A stretch of DNA of 64,000 bases from assembly GCF_035083965.1 (NCBI RefSeq), contig NC_089724.1, positions 2,198,501-2,262,500 on the forward strand, in the 5' to 3' direction. The DNA is from Branchiostoma lanceolatum (Eukaryota > Chordata > Leptocardii > Amphioxiformes > Branchiostomatidae). Shown here piece after piece: positions 1 through 14,000 of the stretch. Made by a program: the position numbers and the translations under genes. Below the pieces are notes generated by a model that did no database searches, was not told where the DNA came from, and was given only the letters and a program-made list of their open reading frames with translations. The stretch's first letter is position 1. The number at the start of each line of letters is the position of its first letter.

Positions 1-800
1 ACCTAGCAAACGATATACCAAGTTACATACCAATGCGGCAACGGGAATTGTGAGTTTTCGCTGCGAACATGTGCCGAGTGAGCTTCAGTCTGTGTATTAA
101 GTATGCCGTGTCCCTCGCAACTCGCATACAGTATGTGCGCACGGGACCACGGACGATGCACTTTTTACGCACAGTGCGTGTGAAAATGGCAAATCTCTGG
201 ACCTTCAAACTTACCACACTTGTAGTTTATAATACGGAGGCTGTGACAATGTAAAAAGTTTACGCAGGGGATGAAAGATTGTTGAGAAATATCTCTCAGA
301 AAAGTGCGCGCGCCAGTGTCACTTCCGGGTGGTTAGATCCGGTGACCTTTGACCTTCGTGAAATGTTACGATAATATAAATGAGCCTTTTTTTATTGCAA
401 ATAGCTTGATAGCTATAGATCAGGCCGGCCTGCAATAAATTGTGGAAAGAGGATTTACTGCATATTTGTGATTTCTGATACATCTTAGTTGTAAGGCTGA
501 ATGGTTCGTTGATAATTGAAAAGGGGCCATCTTGATCTAACTTTGTGACTTTTCCCGGAATTTCTAGATCCCATCTGTGCCATACTGTAAAAACATACTT
601 TTCAGCAGGTTGACCACTCCTGTATTGAAAGAAAAATATAAACAAATTTACACACCCTTTTTCTTTACTTGCTCTAAAACACTACTTGGACTGAGAAGAG
701 ATGCAATTTGTGTGGGTCAATACTTGTACATACTATAAATACTTCACGGAGAATTGTGTCCTACGGACTCTTGTTGTTTTTTGCTGTTGTTTATCTTTAG
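1..800. other. Probable intron of the phosphotransferase gene
   Basis: No exon of the phosphotransferase or of another recognisable gene is visible. The DNA is non-repetitive by eye. Because the first readable exon begins at 801 in mid-protein, this is most simply intron. Confidence 0.5.
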
Positions 801-2623
<1,823 letters not shown>

Positions 2624-2633
2624 ATAAGGGCAA

Positions 2634-2754
2634 GTGTGTTTATTTGTGTGTCTGTGTATATATGTGTGCGACTGTCTGTACGTATATCTGTGTGTGTGTC
2701 ACAGAGTGTGTGTTTGCGTGTGTGTTTGTATATATGTATGGATGTTTGTATGCA

Positions 2755-2793
<39 letters not shown>

Positions 2794-3070
2794 CGGAGTG
2801 CGTGCATTTTTTGTTGTGTGTGTGTGAGAGTGTGTGTGCGTGTGTATGTTTGTGTGTGTGTGTGTGTGTGCGTGAGTGTGTGCATATATGTGTGTAGGGG
2901 GAGGCGAGTGTTTGTTTGTGTGTGTGTGAGTCACAGCGTGTGTGTATGTGTGTGCGTGTGTATGTGTGTGTGTGTACGTGTGTGTCTCTGTGTGTGTGTG
3001 TGTGTGTGTGCGTGAGTGTGTGCATATATTTGTGTAGGGGGAGGCGATTGTTTGTGTGTGTGTCTGTAAT
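2634..3070. repeat. Diverged (TG)n tract with internal duplication
   Basis: Mostly TG dinucleotides with scattered changes. A segment containing tcacag and a segment containing aggggggaggcga-like sequence each occur twice (near 2699 and 2931; near 2896 and 3036), so the tract grew partly by block duplication. Cys/Val-rich frames across it are artefacts. Confidence 0.9.
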
Positions 3071-3857
3071 AAGATCAGATAGTATCGATGACATTGATAG
3101 CATTTGATCATCATAGTTACTTACCTACATTTAGTAGGTAAGGCAATGTCATGACTAGATCAGGCTACTTACCCACTTGTGCTGAAGACAAATTAAAGGA
3201 ATACCAGAAACGAAATGTAGGGCAATATCACTTTGCCAATTAATGCACAGCAAACGCTGGCATATCCTTATAGTTAGCATCCAGACATTTTGATGTGTTT
3301 AATAAAATCATAATGAAAGCATAGTGTCATGCGGGACGTCAGTATTACTTCTAATCCGAAAATGGTACCTCGCACTAACGGATGTTAGATTGTTTTCTTG
3401 CTGTTTGCGATGTATCATTTTCCTTTTTACTTCTGCAGGTGGAAAAAAATTCTGACGCATAGCAGACCTGCGGGTGCGGAGCAAACCAAAGGACCTCAGT
3501 TCCAAGCAGATATTTGGACGGTCCGACATCGCAATGTTTCCAATCTTTTTCTTTGTCCGAAGCCGGGGCAGCCAGAAACTGTTTCGAGTTTTAATCCAAG
3601 CAGCTGTAGATAGAAGTTACACAGTTATTTGCGTGGTCAAAAATAATTTTGCACCATCGACTGACACAACTCAGGGAAACATAGTATGTATGAGTAAATC
3701 AATATTGTTGACGGTCACTATCGATGATTCCATGTTTAAAGGTGTTTTGTGTGTATTAAGGTAGCATTGAATAATTTCCATGAATAAATTGTGAAGTTGC
3801 AAATATACATTGAAACTTTTAATGACTAGATTCTTTCTTCGCGTGTGTTTGCGTATT

Positions 3858-3870
3858 TGTGTGTGTGTGT

Positions 3871-3930
<60 letters not shown>

Positions 3931-3945
3931 GTGCGTGTGTGCGTG
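3858..3945. repeat. (TG)n microsatellite
   Basis: Near-perfect TG dinucleotide run of about 88 bp. Confidence 0.95.
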
Positions 3946-4264
3946 TTTCATATTGCCCCAGCCGTATAATTGGATATACTGCTGTTACAAACGCGTTGTA
4001 TCGTTTACGTCGGGGGAGGGTAGAGTAGGTTACCCTTTGACAAAACCATGGAGTGGACATGTGGACATGTTTTATTACGACTTATACAGATGATGATGAT
4101 CAAACTACCTAGTTATTTAATGATAACAAAATTCAAGTTTTACATCTACAATACCAATGCGCCGGGCTTTGACTTCTTCTTTGGAAGCCATTGGAAAATA
4201 ACATAACCCACATTTTCAATGATAGGTTGGATGATTTCAGCCGTGAAACATAGTTTTTCTGCAG

Positions 4265-4336
4265 ATTTCGCAACCTACACCTAGACAACGTCAAGCTTGT
4301 AGATCCTTTGGATTATCTTGCGATTCAGTGTACACG
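4265..4336 (+). other. Orphan exon-like segment, unidentified
   Basis: A 72 bp stretch sits between a good acceptor (tttttctgcag) and a strong donor (gtgagt). One frame reads through as FRNLHLDNVKLVDPLDY and on to the donor without a stop and looks protein-like. No neighbouring exon could be joined to it, and I do not recognise the family. It may be a relic or an exon of an unrecognised transcript. Confidence 0.3.
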
Positions 4337-4884
4337 GTGAGTACCGCCCGGCACTTTTATTTTGAGTCATCAGGGCCACCTCAGATATGTAACGGCACCG
4401 TATAATTATTATTTATATTATTATATATATATATTATCATTTGTACAATAAGAATTTCTGTATTTGGTTTCTAATTCCTCGTACAATACATTATCTTTTT
4501 CTTGTCTCTAGATTTTGAATAAACTACGCACAAAAAGTTCGGAAACTTAACTTTGGTCGATCATATTTCCGTTATTTTTTTACCGATTTCAATGTATTAC
4601 ATATCATTCAAAAGCTTATTTGATTTCCTTTCGTATGATACCAAACTTATTGTGATTGCAAGTTCATGAAATGAGCATCAGGCCTGCTAAAGTGAGTGGG
4701 TCGAAGAAATAAAGTGCCCAGATTACCTTACTATAGTCAAACATGCTATTCCTTACATATTCTTCTGTAGATATTGACTTCTGTACGAGGGTATTGTGAA
4801 AAATTAACAAGAATAAACAAGACATATTCATGAAAGCTAAGTTTATTCTTTATCAAAACCAACAATCTGTGTCTTAGTAACGAG

Positions 4885-5030
4885 TTAGCAAGGAGTCTTA
4901 GTAACGGGTGGCCCAGCCACGCGCTCACTACAGCACGGCACCTCCTCCTCATACTCGTCCTCAGTCGCGCAATGCGATGCTTTTGGGATAGCGTCCCATT
5001 CCTCCACCAGCAGTCTTCGGTGCCGGTCAG
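4885..5030 (-). pseudogene. Tc1-like transposase C-terminal fragment
   Basis: Reading on the minus strand, VEEWDAIP is followed in a shifted frame by MRRRCRAVVSA. Both resemble the extreme C-terminus of Tc1 transposases (xxEWxxIP, then MRRRCxAVIAARGG). Together with the N-terminal piece this shows an internal deletion of the catalytic domain plus frameshifts. Confidence 0.6.
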
Positions 5031-5072
5031 AGAATCATATCTGCAGCCGCGTTGAAGACAGTCTACGGTCCC

Positions 5073-5294
5073 TTAGAGTTGCTCGAGTAAGGAACCGGTC
5101 TTGCTCAGGTGTTGTGGCCCTGGGACGTCCAGTGCGTGGCTGTCTTTCACATCACCAGTTGCGCGGAACTTGGCCACCAGTTTGGAGATGGTACCAGGAC
5201 GCACTCCGAATAACGCTGCAACATCCCTCTGACGGGTGCCAGCTTCAACCTGCCCTACAGCACGGAGCTTATCCACAAAGTACAAACGCGGCAT
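5073..5294 (-). pseudogene. Tc1-like transposase N-terminal DNA-binding fragment
   Basis: A 73-residue frame beginning MPRLYFVDKLRAVG has the helix-turn-helix layout of Tc1 transposases (RQRDVAALFGVRPGTISKL). A stop follows, then the same strand continues with RDRRLSSTRLQ, which resembles the region after the Tc1 DNA-binding domain. The DDE catalytic region is absent. Confidence 0.75.
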
Positions 5295-5970
5295 GGCAAT
5301 GTTTGTTGTGAAACAATAACAAAAAGAACACCTGTGGATGACGATACCGTTGGGTACCGTTTTCCACAGGTGTTCATTTTTGGGTTCACACCTGCAGGAC
5401 GCAGGTTTTTATGTGGTGTAAACAATTGGATCTTGTATGTGCTAAAAATAACATTGGATGTTCTGTGTGCTAGAAATAACCTTGGATGGTCTGTGTTCTA
5501 AAAAAAACCTCAGAACCTGAGGAAACAATATATTGGATCATCATCCGCGCCCATACCAATAGGATGTCACAGCACGCGTATGACTCCAACAGGGAATTTT
5601 GGGCACTTTTTCTCTGTGACCCACTCACGTTATTAGTTCTGGTACTTGTTCCGTGGGTTTTCAATCACAATAAGTTTGGTATCATAGAAAAAAGAATCAC
5701 ACAAGCTTTATAATGATATATAATGTAACAAAATCGGAAAAAAAACAATGGAGATATGATCAACCAAAGTTAAGTTTCCGAACTTTTTGTGCGTAGTTTA
5801 GTATTAGTTGTTTAAATTTAAGTTAGATGTTGTTAAATGTGATATGCCTAATGTTCGCAATTCAGCATCCTCTTCTGAGGACGCTGCCATGTACTTTAGC
5901 GATGAATGGATGATCGAATCAATAAACTTACAATATAACTAAATGCACATGCCTGTGTAGGACTGAACTA

Positions 5971-6073
5971 GCCTGGGTGCCATCCTATTACTACCGGGGC
6001 TCCAACACTCCGGGTTACCCTAAAATATTTTTTTAGGGTGTTACATGTAACGTTAATAGGGTGGCACTCAGGC
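5971..6073. mobile_element. Short MITE with about 22 bp inverted ends
   Basis: The ends are GCCTGGGTGCCATCCTATTA and its near-complement, and TA lies immediately outside each end (5969-5970 and 6074-6075). The element is 103 bp with no coding capacity. Confidence 0.7.
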
Positions 6074-6295
6074 TAAGACTTCACTAGTAACAGTTACATT
6101 TTATGTATCAAATACATGGTGGAAGTATAGTATATCCCTGTTTGTTATGCAAATGATGCCCTACTTTGCACAATATCTCAATCTAACAACGTAAACGTTA
6201 ATGTTTTACTAGTTGAATCAGGTCAGTGGGTCACGCGGTACAAAGTTCAGTTGACATAGTTCCCTGGCCGCGGTGCATGGTGGGTAAATTACCTG

Positions 6296-6345
6296 CAGTC
6301 ATGTGACGTCAGCGTGATTCCAAGATGGCGGATCTCGGCGAAACG
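6296..6345 (+). promoter_or_regulatory. Candidate HPS5 promoter: CRE palindrome and YY1-type site
   Basis: A full CRE, TGACGTCA, is at 6304-6311, and CAAGATGGCGG, the YY1/initiator motif common at housekeeping starts, is at 6321-6331. No TATA box is seen. The ATG within the YY1 site opens only a seven-codon frame (6325-6348), so it would be an upstream ORF. A donor-like GAAAG|GTATGG at 6441/6442 could end a 5' UTR exon that splices to the acceptor before 8090. Promoter identity is inferred. Confidence 0.45.
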
Positions 6346-7509
6346 TGAACGCGGAAGTGGACGATTCGGAGGAATTTTCCTCAAACCGTGGCTCTTTATG
6401 GCGTGATAAAACATCTATCCTACCGTACAGATCTTTGAAAGGTATGGTACCGAAATTTGGCTTCTATGAAGTTCGCAAACATAGATTAGAGACTTGGTCT
6501 ATATCGATTTTTCGGAGCCCTCAACCCCCCCACCCCTCTTTAATATTTGTCTTGAAGACTGACTGGACCAACCCCTGGAACTTAAGGCCTTGTAAGTTGA
6601 GTTTAAGGCGAAAGTTCTCATCTGGGAGGATTCTGCTACATGTGTGTGACGTTTCAGTTTTGGAGTAAGTTGCTAACGACGTCATGAGTCAGATATATGG
6701 AGTTATGTTCTAGTGACAGGCACAGGCACCGGTCTACTGTCTTATAAAAATACATGTAACGTTGTAGAGCATTCTAGCACTTACCGCCAAAAATCTCATG
6801 CTTTCAAAATAGTCATTCTTCATTTCAACAATAGGTTTGTTGCTGTTGATGCTATTAATGTGTACAAGTCTGTGATCTAACATAGCTTTTTTTTATGACA
6901 GCAAGTGTGCAAACCTACATTTGTATAGTCGAAACAGCATGTCATGTTGGGCCTTCTTCCATCAATCCAAATATTCTCCTAAAGGCAAGGCAATGGAATG
7001 ATTTAATTCCTAAGTTCTATATCCAAAGACTTAAAATGGTTTCAATAGATGCTTACCTGTCTTGTACTTGGAAAGAACCAAAACCAGAACCATTTTCATT
7101 TTAAGGAACCAAATATTGCCTCACTAGATTTGAAACACCATACAGCACAAAACCTACCCAATTTTTTGCTGGGGAGGGGGGTATACATGTTTGTGAGCTT
7201 AGGCAGAGCCACCCTTTGTCAGAACAGTCACCAGCTTTGCAGGCACATAGCACTGCTGCTTATGTTTTATATGGAGCAAGCTGTATGTCTAACTTTCATG
7301 CATCTAACGATGAAGTGTTTCAAGCCATATTGCAGTATGTTGACACTCTCAAACATGTCAGTTTAGTGACTGTGTGTTTGGTACCAAAAAGGCTGCATTA
7401 GCAGAGAAAGAGTTTACAGACCCCAACAGTACACACGTACACTGGAGGACAGAGAAGAATGTCCGTGCCGCACGGATCACTGCCGCTAGCTGTTGTGAAG
7501 CCCCTACGA

Positions 7510-7982
7510 TAGGGGTGGGTACCGGTACCATGTACCGATACAAAACCGGTATTTCTTAATGGACCGATCCAAAAAAAACGGTCCGTAAAAAATCAGTGGA
7601 CCGGCCTATGGACCGATTAGAAAATTCATAGTACCAGGCTACCAGCAGGCGGCCACATAACTGGTCTAACAAAATACAAAACATCAGATTTAAGGAGTCA
7701 TTTTCAAAGACGTTAGCTGTGAATCATATCTAGAATCACTTAAAGGATGAGTAAACAGACGGCGAGGAGAGTATAGTTATAATTTTGAGACAAAGTGCAA
7801 ACCTTAGAAATTATATCATTCTAGACATGACGTTTGGAGACTTTTATGTGTGTCTCGCTCTCCAAAATATGATGTACTGTGACACTACTGTAATCAGGTA
7901 CAGGTACAGGTCTGGACCTGGACCTGACCCTCTAGACCTGGACCGGACCGACCTGAATTTTCTGTACCGGTACCCACCCCTA
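7510..7982. mobile_element. hAT-like non-autonomous element
   Basis: Perfect 19 bp inverted ends (TAGGGGTGGGTACCGGTAC) enclose 473 bp. Direct flanks CCCTACGA (7502-7509) and CCCTATGA (7983-7990) match at 7 of 8 positions, the size hAT transposases make. No transposase frame. It lies between the inferred HPS5 promoter and its first coding exon. Confidence 0.8.
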
Positions 7983-8095
7983 CCCTATGACCATTGAGGT
8001 TACGGGACCTGACTGACTGACTGAACAGTACACTGACATGTAACAATGTTAACGTTCACTTGACAGTTATTGTATTCTTTCATGATCAGTTCACG

Positions 8096-11000
8096 ATGGA
8101 GCCAGAGTCCAGCCTAACCCCCGCCCCGCCCCTGGGTGTGACCCTTGACCCAGCATCTAGTACAGCCCTGACTCCAGCCATGACCTATGACCCAGGAGGT
8201 CACGTCCTGACCGACCTGAGCTCGATGGAAGACCTGCTGGCTCCGATCAAGACGTCAACGAGAATCAAGGTGAGAATTAAGGTGTAGTCTTAGAGATAGG
8301 TGCATGGTTCACCTGAGGACCTGGACAATAATATATGCAAGACCATGGAACAGTGTTTGTGTTCGCTTCTTCTGGACTTTACTTAGTTTACAGGTTAGCA
8401 TGAAAGTTCATATGTGTTGGTAGAATTCATAGTTTATAGGTTGTTAAGTAGAAATTTGAATGAATAAAGATTGAAGAACAGAAGTTGGAGCAGTTCTAGA
8501 ATGAATAAGAAGCAAAGTTATAGAACAAAATTGTGCTTAAGTTAATGTGTTATGTACAACTATGCCGCAGCCAAATGGCTACTTTTCTTCTGAAAATGAT
8601 TTAATTAGGCTGGTAGAACACAGGATAAAGGAGCTTTCTTTTTACACAACCAGTCACTTCTTACCTGCTGACGTTTTGGTGCCTGTCAAACACCTTCGTA
8701 GCTTCTGACTGGAGTTTTGACTTCTGAAAAGGCTGCATTTCTTACCATCATCATGACTTACATGGCTGTAGATTCAAATTTCCTCTGAATCGTTTGTGAA
8801 ATGGAGTTTGTTTATGATTGTGTGTTTATTTGTTTGTCTTGTTTGATTCTCGCCAGTACACGTGCCTGAGCGTGTCACGCCGGTTCATCAGCCTGGGCGC
8901 CACCACGGGGGGTCTGTACCTGTTCCACCGGGAGAAACTCAAGTGTCTGCAGCTGCTGGCCAATAAGGTACTAGTTACACACCGATACCCTACCTTCTGC
9001 TCAAGTCACAATGTCATACCTGTACAGGGATCTCCACAGAAATTAAGATGGTGCTAGAGGTAAAACTCCCCAAGGGCAAGGTGGTAGGCTACAGTAGATG
9101 GTCCAGGCAGGGACATGGCCCCCGCCCTGGGGTGGATCCTCTAGCATTTGATGCCTTTTTCAAACACAAATATATTGGAGGCCTTGGAGTTAAGTTTTAC
9201 AGCTGTACCTCTTACCTAACAGTGCATTCAAAAGTAACATGTGGCTAGTCTCCAAGAAGATTTTGGGGAGGTTTATTTGGTCGTCATGTTTGCCTTGTTG
9301 TCTAGATCTCTTTCTGTGTCAAACCACCACCCTAGAAAGACGAAACAATCTAACTTTTATACTTTTAGTAAGTACCATGCCATGAAAATATTCCATAATG
9401 AGTAACAGGAAACTAGGGTGTACACGTATGCCTGTAATGTCCTAATCAGTTCTTCACAGTACATAGTATTTACTGCCACAATATTGCACACGATAATCCC
9501 TGTGTGGCTTACCTGTCCCTAGGAAGGAGCCATCACCATGGTAACCTCTGCGCCTGACGACAATCTTGTTGCCATAGCAACCAGGTAAGCTGTTTCATTG
9601 GTTTGTGAACTGGATGCCTTAAGGAGTTCTGTGTCATTTGTTTGAAAGTAATTCTCAGCCTAAATAAGCCACAGGTGATTAGATCTGAGCCTGTCTTATA
9701 GATAGGTTGGTTCAGTATACTGTAAGTCTGGACATTTTCACAACAGTTTTAGCTGCATGGTTTTCATGATCACCTGTCGACCACAAAATCAAGTACGTGC
9801 TACATTTGAATCATATTGCTAACAGTACTGTAACTGTAATTAGCATTTGTAGATCTTATTGAATTCACTCAGTGACACTCAGTTTTTTAGATGTGATGGC
9901 CTTGAATTAATTCATGTACAACAGAATTATGAAAATTAAATGAGAAGATATGCCAAATGAGAGTTACTGATTAGAAGCAATTGGATAAGATTTTGAAACA
10001 GCCATGATTACTTGAGCAACTGCCATACAATCAAACATGTAAGGCTACACTGTATGCTGCCATTTAATCTGTTGTTTACACGTATCTTCCCTCTTCTTAA
10101 AACAATTGTGTAGGAGTTTTTGTTTTACAATGTTGTCAGAGGATGTCATTATAACTAACTACTTAGATCGTGTATTATCTAAATTCATATTAAATGTGAT
10201 GACTTGACTAGCAGGGTTAGCCCTTAGTAATAGCTTTCACTAGTTGGGCAACCCTGGCATGTAAATACAATGTACATGCTGAACCAATAAACAAATAAAT
10301 AAAATGTGTCCTTTGTCCCCAGCATTCGGGGAGGGACCATCTAATAGAGTTGCGCAGTAGAGTGCATGCTGCATACCCTTTAGTATTTTGCTAAAAATAA
10401 TTTTGTTGCTGGTCAAATGTTGGTCAGAATTGTCCAGTTTTCTGCTAGGGAGGACAGAAGAATGTGAATTTTAAAAATCTGGCCAAAATAGGTAATTTTT
10501 GTCATGTTTTGACCTCAGATTGACATCTGAACCCTTCTCTTCTGGTTGGACTGATATATTAGGATGGGGGGTGAAATCCTGGTCTCATCTGAAACTTCTG
10601 TCTTTAGCTCGTTAGAATGCTGGAGTTGGACTCCTGCTTTTTCCACCTAAAGCAACCTGACAAATCCAGCTTTGCAGGGGTGGTAAAGATTTGAGGTTTG
10701 AAATGTAGATACATGTGTTTTTAAGTGATTGTTTTTGACGGCTTATCCATGTGTGGCATAGGTAAGTCCATTTACTGGTCCCTCCCCATACATAGACTTC
10801 CTGCAGGACAAGGTTTTGATACTTTACTGAATGTGTTATTTGTCCCCAGCCGCGGCCTGGTCGTGGTGTGGGAGCTGAACATCGAGAGGCGAGCAAAGCC
10901 GGAGCGGCTGCGGATCTCGCCGGAACACCGCGGGAACACCGTTGTGTCGTTGCAGTGGGACGACAAGTCCTCACGTCTGTTCATCGGGGACGACACGGGC

Positions 11001-14000
11001 AAGGTGTCGGTGGCAAACGTGCCGTCTTCTGGGAAGGTACGCTTTTGTCCATGTTTGTTTGTATTTGTTTGTATTGCATACCCGGTAAACCGCATGAAGG
11101 CGTAACACACCAGGTTTGTACTGAAGAGTACAAGCTGCATACATGTATCTGGACAGATTTATATGATCCACACACACCGGGAAGGACCCCCACTCTTTTT
11201 GATAAGTGTGTTAGGTTCTTTAACGTGCTTGAGGTGTGGCTCTCCTCAAACACGGGACCTCCATTTAACGTCCTATCCGAAGGACGTCCCTAACCGAAGC
11301 TAGGTACTCATTTTCACCTGAGTAAAGTGGGGGAGGTTGTGTAAAGTACCTTTCCCAAGGGCACAATGTCAACGGGACAAATCAGGGAACCCCGGATTCG
11401 AACCCGGTACCTCTGGGTTCTGGGGCCAAACACCCTGGCACTACCCCACCGCGACGCCACGAATTATACATGTAACTGTTCAATTTCTAAAATCTTGAAA
11501 TACAGCATATTAAGTTTCTAACAGGGTACTATTCTAACAATTGAGAGGTGTTTGCTATTAGCTACAAAGATGAGATGGACAAGTCACTACATGTGTTGAA
11601 CTCTAGATGTGCCAGGCAAACTTGTATGACAGTGTATTATTATCAGAGGCTGGGACAAATGTTCGTATATAAAGCAGGACAGATACATGTACATGTACAT
11701 GTACACAGCTCAAATATAGTCATAGTGATGAAGTCAGGCTAGCCGATAGGGCTCTAGGTTAATGTTTACTTCCTGACCATTTCCAGGCCAAATGTCTTAC
11801 TATCTGAAGCCAGAGAAAATGCATGTATCAAATTTTATAGGATAGATTTAACTTCTAGGTTGTGAATTTAAAAATTTTTCCAGGCTAAAGGGGTCTTCAA
11901 ATTGTTACCTGTGTGATGCACTCAGGTTGGGTTATGACCTCCGAACTCATGTCGTAAACCGTGCAATTAATTGTGAGTTTGTTCCTGACATTTTCCAGGC
12001 TAAAGGGTTCTTCAAGGTGCCCACGGAGCTCCTCCTGACAGCGGACTCCAGCGTGGTCCAGATGGACTTCGCTAACGAGCGCCTGATGGTGTCGACTCTC
12101 ACCAGGTGTTACCTGTGTGACACACTCAGGTGGGGTCACGACCTCTGAACTTATGTCATAAGCCTTGCAATGGTAGTATGACCTTTTCTAGCTGGTCATG
12201 TTCGTTGATCAGTAACAGACCACTTTCCAAAATCCAGGGTGTTTGGGCAAAGACGAGGGTCGGGCGGTAAAATTTGTACCTAAAAGATAGACTGAATTTA
12301 TTTCCTATATTTTGAGCATGTGGAACATCTGTTATGCCAATTTAAACTAACCAGTTTGCTGGTCACTGCCTTCGGGCAAGTGAGGAGATTATCTCCTCAC
12401 TCATTCTGTGGAGGCCCCGGGAAAAAAACATGATCCAGAAAGCTGACTTTCACGAGGGCTCTATCTAGAGACACCTCAATTCACATGGAAGACCTAAGTA
12501 CGGCCATGGCAGATAGACTGATGTGGTTGGAAGTCGTGCATGGACTTGTCCCGTCCCCCCTGGGGGTTGACCGATGATGATGATGATGATGATCTGTTTT
12601 CTCGCTGTTTTTCCAGGGAGAAGTTCTGGCATGTTGGGAAGAAGCTGCGAGACGGGAAGTTCGGGGCGTGTTTCTTCCGCACTTCAGCGGGCCAGGTTCC
12701 CGCGATCTACTCCGCGCGCCCGGGCTCCAGGGTGTGGGAGGTAGGTTCAGCTTCGTTTATGGCCTCGTCTACTTATATTGGTCATCGTTACAATTCATAT
12801 TTATTTATTACTCATTTCTCCATCAAAGTACATAAGCAGGGAGAACAGCATTCCCTCTGAATTGGGTACCGTTTGTTACAGTCTTCATTAAAATCATCAT
12901 TAATGCACAAAGACAAAAACAGCTGTTAAAAAATTCACAACATTACTTCAAGTCAAGTCATAGTTAAATCCTGATTCACATCAGCAACTTAGCTATGGCT
13001 AAACTGTCCTATATGAGAAGTCTCTGCCACATAATAATAAAAACACAATCTTACGTTAAGTTAGTCACTAAATCTTTACCTTGTCTCCAATACTCTAATG
13101 ATAAAATATATTCATCAACTATATAATTATAGTATTAGAAACAATTAGGTAGCGCTTTCAGTAAGGACAATTGGTTTCCAACTTGAGGGTAGTCTTATAT
13201 ATTATGTAGAACTTAGAAGAAATATGGAAATTTAATGATAAAAGTAATAATAGATACTTACTAAAAGTGATAGTATTACTTGATACTGAATCGTTGAGAA
13301 ATGATAACAGTTTATTATCAATATTATTGAAAAAACTTTACAAAAGAGAAAAATTATTCCACTCACCCATTGTCAGGCATCATTTTTTTGTTCTTTGTAT
13401 TCCGTCAGATAACAGTGATTTTTTCTCCTCAGGTTGATTTTGAAGGGAACGTGTTGAACACCCACCAGCTGAAGAAGCTGTTAGCCGTACCACCGGCTCC
13501 CGTCATCTCCAACAGGTCAGGGCATTTCTATTGTCACAGTTTAGGTTTGCTGCTCAAGGTACTTTTGCTCTGCAGGGTGGTTGAGAATAATCTCCAAGCA
13601 GATGTAAGGATCTGACTCATTTTTATAGTGCTGCGTTTTAGTCTTGAATTTTCGTGCGTCTCTCATAGGACGAGAATAGTACTTAAAATGTACTAATATC
13701 AGAAAACTAATGGTAAGAATAACTATCAAAAATAGGTGTTAACATGTAGAGAATGAGCCTTTAAAATCATTCCATTTTCCTGTGCTACAGATATGAGCCC
13801 AAGTTCCCTGCAGCAGGATCCACCTTCCCTCCACAGTCTCTCACCTTCTCCAGGATTCTCATGTTCAAGTAAGTCATTATAAATCAACCTCACTCTAACC
13901 CTAACCCTTAAACCCTAACCTTAACCTGAACTCTAACCTTTAAACCCTGACCCTAACTCTGACCCTTCACAGTCTCTCACATTCTCCAGGATTCCCATGT

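Larger units (their letters stand above)
3071..4519. other. Intergenic, mostly featureless, with a second TG tract
   Basis: Holds a TG microsatellite at 3858-3945 and one exon-like segment at 4265-4336 (listed separately). An acceptor-like cttctgcag ends at 3459, but the following frame has no recognisable homology. Otherwise nothing can be assigned. Confidence 0.6.
4520..5800. mobile_element. Tc1/mariner-like transposon, non-autonomous, with long terminal inverted repeats
   Basis: TA dinucleotides flank the element at 4520-4521 and 5799-5800. The outer 45 bp of each end match with one mismatch (AACTACGCACAAAAAGTTCG). Similarity continues, less exactly, for about 210 bp inward, as far as GTGAGTGGGTC at 4693 on the left and its complement near 5625 on the right. 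Inside, on the minus strand, are two separated pieces of a Tc1-type transposase and no catalytic core. The element therefore could move only with help, if at all. Confidence 0.85.

Noticed and set aside
2634-3114. Several long open frames on both strands (Cys/Val-rich, Thr/His-rich)
   Set aside because: They are translations of the TG/CA repeat and have no other sequence content.
3474-3764. Possible 96-residue protein downstream of the phosphotransferase gene
   Set aside because: No recognisable features; overlaps another equally open frame, and lies within probable 3' UTR or intergenic DNA.
6325-6348. ATG in the YY1-type site as the HPS5 start
   Set aside because: The frame closes after seven codons; the family-matching N-terminus starts at 8096.
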